Assembly: GCF_027912515.1 (NCBI RefSeq)
Contig: NZ_CP115464.1
Coordinates: 1,550,001-1,614,000 of the forward strand
Source: Brevundimonas sp. NIBR10
Lineage (GTDB): Bacteria; Pseudomonadota; Alphaproteobacteria; Caulobacterales; Caulobacteraceae
Reading direction: 5' to 3'
Length of the DNA: 64,000 bases
Below are positions 62,163 to 64,000 of this stretch, in pieces (position 1 is the stretch's first letter; every line of letters starts with the position of its first letter). The position numbers were made by a program, and so were the translations under genes. The notes under the pieces were generated by a model that saw nothing but the letters and a program-made list of their open reading frames with translations, was not told where the DNA came from and ran no database searches.

Positions 62163-63044
62163 TCAGCCGCACGCCAGCCGCCGCCTCGCCGCCGTCGCCA
62201 CATCCGCGACGATCAGGTCCATCAGGCTCCAGGGCTCGATGAAGTAGCGGCGGAACAGGCGTTTGGGGTCGGCGGTGACGCGGTAGAGCCATTCGATGCC
62301 CATCCGGCCCATCCAGCGCGGGGCGGCCTTCTGGGCACCGGCCTCGTAGTCGAAGGCGGCGCCGACGGAGAAGATGACGCAATCGGGCAGGGCGTCGAGG
62401 TTCTGGTGGATCCACAGTTCCTGGCGCGGCATGCCCATGCCGACGAACAGGATGTGGGGCTGGAACAGGGCGGCCTGGTCCAGCACGTCCTGATTGCCGT
62501 CCGAGCCCGGCGTCATGTCGAAGAAGCCGTCGCGGACCGAGATACGCGCGCGGGGATAGCGGGCCAGCAGGCGGTCGCGGGCCACCTCGACGACATCTGC
62601 GGCACCGCCGACATACATGACGCGCCAGCCGTTGCGGTTGACCAGGCTCCAGAAATGATCGCGCCAGTCCAGATAGGTGCAGCGGTGGAAGGGCCGGCTG
62701 TTCAGGCCCAGGGCGCGGGCGAAATGCACAAGGGGGGTGGAGTCCAGCTCGATCAGGTCGGCCCGCTCGTAGAAGGCGCGCATTTCCGGCACGCGGCGCA
62801 TCAAGGCCAGGCTGTTCAGATTGTGGTTGGCGACGATGGCCTTCTTCTTTTCCAGGATCCAGCGCTGCATGTGATGCAGCACCTCCTCGGGCTTCACCAG
62901 GTCGATGGGCTGGCCCAGCAGGACGATCCGTTCGTCGGTTCGACGGGCCTTTCGGAAGTTCGGGCGCGAGTCGTCTCTGCGGTCCGGTCCGGTACGGGCG
63001 GCGATGAAGGTGGAGCTGTCGGCCATGGCTGGACTGTGCGCCAT
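62163..63044 (-). CDS. WecG/TagA/CpsF-family glycosyltransferase
   Basis: A 293-residue GT26 enzyme. LLGQPIDLVKPEEVLHHM, the substrate-loop IVANHNLNSLALMRRVPEMR, VGMGMPRQELWIHQNLDAL, and the C-terminal GAAFDYEAGAQKAAPRWMGR are diagnostic. Such enzymes transfer N-acetylmannosamine-type or other sugars to lipid-linked acceptors on the cytoplasmic side, for exopolysaccharide, capsule or wall polymer. The start at 63044 has GAGG five bases upstream; the ATG at 63026 is an alternative. It is convergent with the RTX gene (12 bases apart) and divergent from the amidotransferase. A surface polysaccharide role fits the RTX neighbour. Confidence 0.9.
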   Translation of the reverse strand: MAHSPAMADSSTFIAARTGPDRRDDSRPNFRKARRTDERIVLLGQPIDLVKPEEVLHHMQRWILEKKKAIVANHNLNSLALMRRVPEMRAFYERADLIELDSTPLVHFARALGLNSRPFHRCTYLDWRDHFWSLVNRNGWRVMYVGGAADVVEVARDRLLARYPRARISVRDGFFDMTPGSDGNQDVLDQAALFQPHILFVGMGMPRQELWIHQNLDALPDCVIFSVGAAFDYEAGAQKAAPRWMGRMGIEWLYRVTADPKRLFRRYFIEPWSLMDLIVADVATAARRRLACG

Positions 63045-63162
63045 CAGGCCTCAACGCCCGGTCATCAGACAGGCTTAACGAAGACCTGAGGTTTCATCGC
63101 GTCAGATGGGGTTTCCTCATGCGCCGCGGAACGGCAGAGGAGGATCGACCCCGGAGCCCGTC

Positions 63163-63906
63163 TTGAAACCCATCGCCATCCTGGAGACCGGAAAGCCGCC
63201 CGCCGACCTGGCGGACTCGTTCGACGACTATCCGGCACGGTTCCGCGCCCTGCTGGGTGAGGGGGTGCCGACGGTGCGGTTCGACGTCCAGGCGGGGCGG
63301 TTGCCGGATGACCCCGGCGCGTTTCAGGGGGCGATCGTCACCGGTTCGGCGGCCGGGGTCTATGACGATTTGCCGTGGATCGGGCCGCTGCTGGACTGGC
63401 TGCGGGCGGCGCGGGGCCGGACGCGGCTGGTCGGCATCTGTTTCGGGCACCAGGCCATGGCCCAGGCGTTCGGCGGTCGGGTCGAGAAGTCGGATCGCGG
63501 CTGGGGCGTCGGGTCGCATCGCTATGAGGTTCACAGTGACGAGCCGTGGATGTTTCCCCGCTCGAAGGCCATCACCATCGCCGTGTCGCACCAGGACCAG
63601 GTGATCGTGCCGCCGGACGATGCGCGGGTCATCGCGTCGAGCGCCTTTACCCCCTATGCGTCCCTGGCCTGGGACCGTCATGAGGGCGAGCCGGCGGTGT
63701 CGTTCCAGTGCCATCCCGAGTTCCAGCCGGAATACGCCGCCGCCCTGGTGCGCCAGAGGCGCGGCCATCGCATCCCCGAGGCCTTGGCCGACGAGGCCTT
63801 GGACACCCTGGCGCGGCCCAATGACCGGGCCGTGCTGACCGCCTGGATCCGCGCCTTTCTGATGGTGACGCCGCCGCCGGTCGAGGACGACGGCAGTGGC
63901 ATCTGA
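63163..63906 (+). CDS. Class I glutamine amidotransferase-like protein
   Basis: A 247-residue stand-alone GATase1 protein. The start is a TTG (GGAG six bases before) giving KPIAILETGKPP; no ATG lies in frame close by. The nucleophile Cys is in LVGICFGHQAMAQAFGG and the His/Glu pair in VSFQCHPEFQPEYAAAL. Family members like this hydrolyse gamma-glutamyl bonds (for example of gamma-glutamyl-amines) or supply ammonia; the substrate cannot be assigned. Because it starts with TTG, initiation may be weak. It precedes a lipoprotein gene by 30 bases. Confidence 0.85.
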   Translation: MKPIAILETGKPPADLADSFDDYPARFRALLGEGVPTVRFDVQAGRLPDDPGAFQGAIVTGSAAGVYDDLPWIGPLLDWLRAARGRTRLVGICFGHQAMAQAFGGRVEKSDRGWGVGSHRYEVHSDEPWMFPRSKAITIAVSHQDQVIVPPDDARVIASSAFTPYASLAWDRHEGEPAVSFQCHPEFQPEYAAALVRQRRGHRIPEALADEALDTLARPNDRAVLTAWIRAFLMVTPPPVEDDGSGI

Positions 63907-63936
63907 TATGCAGGGGGCGGCGTCGGAGGCCCCCGA

Positions 63937-64000
63937 ATGAAACAGTTTACCCTCGCATCGATCCTGCTGCTGGCGCTCGGCGTGGCGGCCTGTGGCACCA
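63937..64000 (+). CDS. Lipoprotein (5' end only)
   Basis: An ATG seven bases after GGAGG opens MKQFTLASILLLALGVAACG with a lipobox (GVAAC) before the window ends. Only about 21 residues are visible, so the family cannot be identified. It may be co-transcribed with the amidotransferase gene. Confidence 0.6.
   Translation, partial: MKQFTLASILLLALGVAACGT

Overview
The window reads as chromosomal DNA from a high-GC alphaproteobacterium of the Caulobacterales, most likely Brevundimonas or a close relative. The evidence is a CckA histidine kinase whose phosphoacceptor His falls at residue 322, as I recall for Caulobacter CckA; GGAAC-N16-CGTT promoters of the EcfG type; a dense array of GANTC (CcrM-type) sites; Tat-exported enzymes; and a pectin-use locus typical of the group. 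I see no rRNA, tRNA, CRISPR array, transposase or prophage. Most genes are packed into operons with 4-base ATGA overlaps.

Layout. (1) 1-5.3 kb: the 5' end of an acyltransferase-3 gene, then an end-joining cluster: topoisomerase IB and LigD (overlapping), a small stress-type ORF, and convergent Ku. A perfect EcfG promoter precedes topoisomerase IB. (2) 5.3-13.1 kb: a membrane-lipid module. One CFA-synthase-like gene diverges from an operon of FAD oxidoreductase, DUF1365, lipocalin, DUF1295, second CFA synthase, DUF2177, ECF sigma factor and RskA-type anti-sigma factor. Gene content closely matches the mycobacterial sigK-rskA operon, and both divergent transcripts carry the same GCATCC-N15/16-CGTAGC element. 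(3) 13.4-13.9 kb: a 9-bp tandem repeat with 26 GANTC sites in about 235 bp.

(4) 13.9-25.8 kb: a pectin/galacturonate locus with two esterases, a hexuronate MFS transporter, an FAH-family hydratase, a LacI regulator, an RpiB-family isomerase, KduD, KdgK, a PL10-like pectate lyase and a LamG lipoprotein. Three matching 14-bp operators sit in front of the three transcription units. The order implies pectate cleavage, conversion of unsaturated uronate through isomerase and KduD to KDG, then phosphorylation. (5) 26-34.9 kb: ileS, two DUF3828 genes, ribF, a MaoC hydratase, a HAD-IIA phosphatase and cckA. (6) 34.9-48.3 kb: DUF885 metallopeptidase-like genes (two in tandem, one separate), LysR, a thioredoxin-reductase-like flavoprotein, a DUF1176 lipoprotein, DUF2945, icd, AraC and a DUF2939 pair. 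(7) 48.5-52.1 kb: a non-coding dispersed repeat, inverted relative to a copy at 22.7-23.4 kb, then alaS. (8) 52.2-55.9 kb: a compact pyrimidine-degradation operon rutB-rutC-rutD-rutA ending in an unusual acetyltransferase fusion. (9) 56-64 kb: a hybrid histidine kinase with a TPR sensor, a 1163-residue RTX protein, a WecG/TagA glycosyltransferase, a class I amidotransferase and the start of a lipoprotein gene.

The observations I rate highest are the GANTC array, the shared promoter motif of the ECF/lipid module, the three-site LacI regulon, the stress-sigma promoter of the end-joining genes, the inverted pair of dispersed repeats, and the fused acetyltransferase at the end of the rut operon. 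All functional statements come from reading sequence and from recalled family knowledge; no searches were run.
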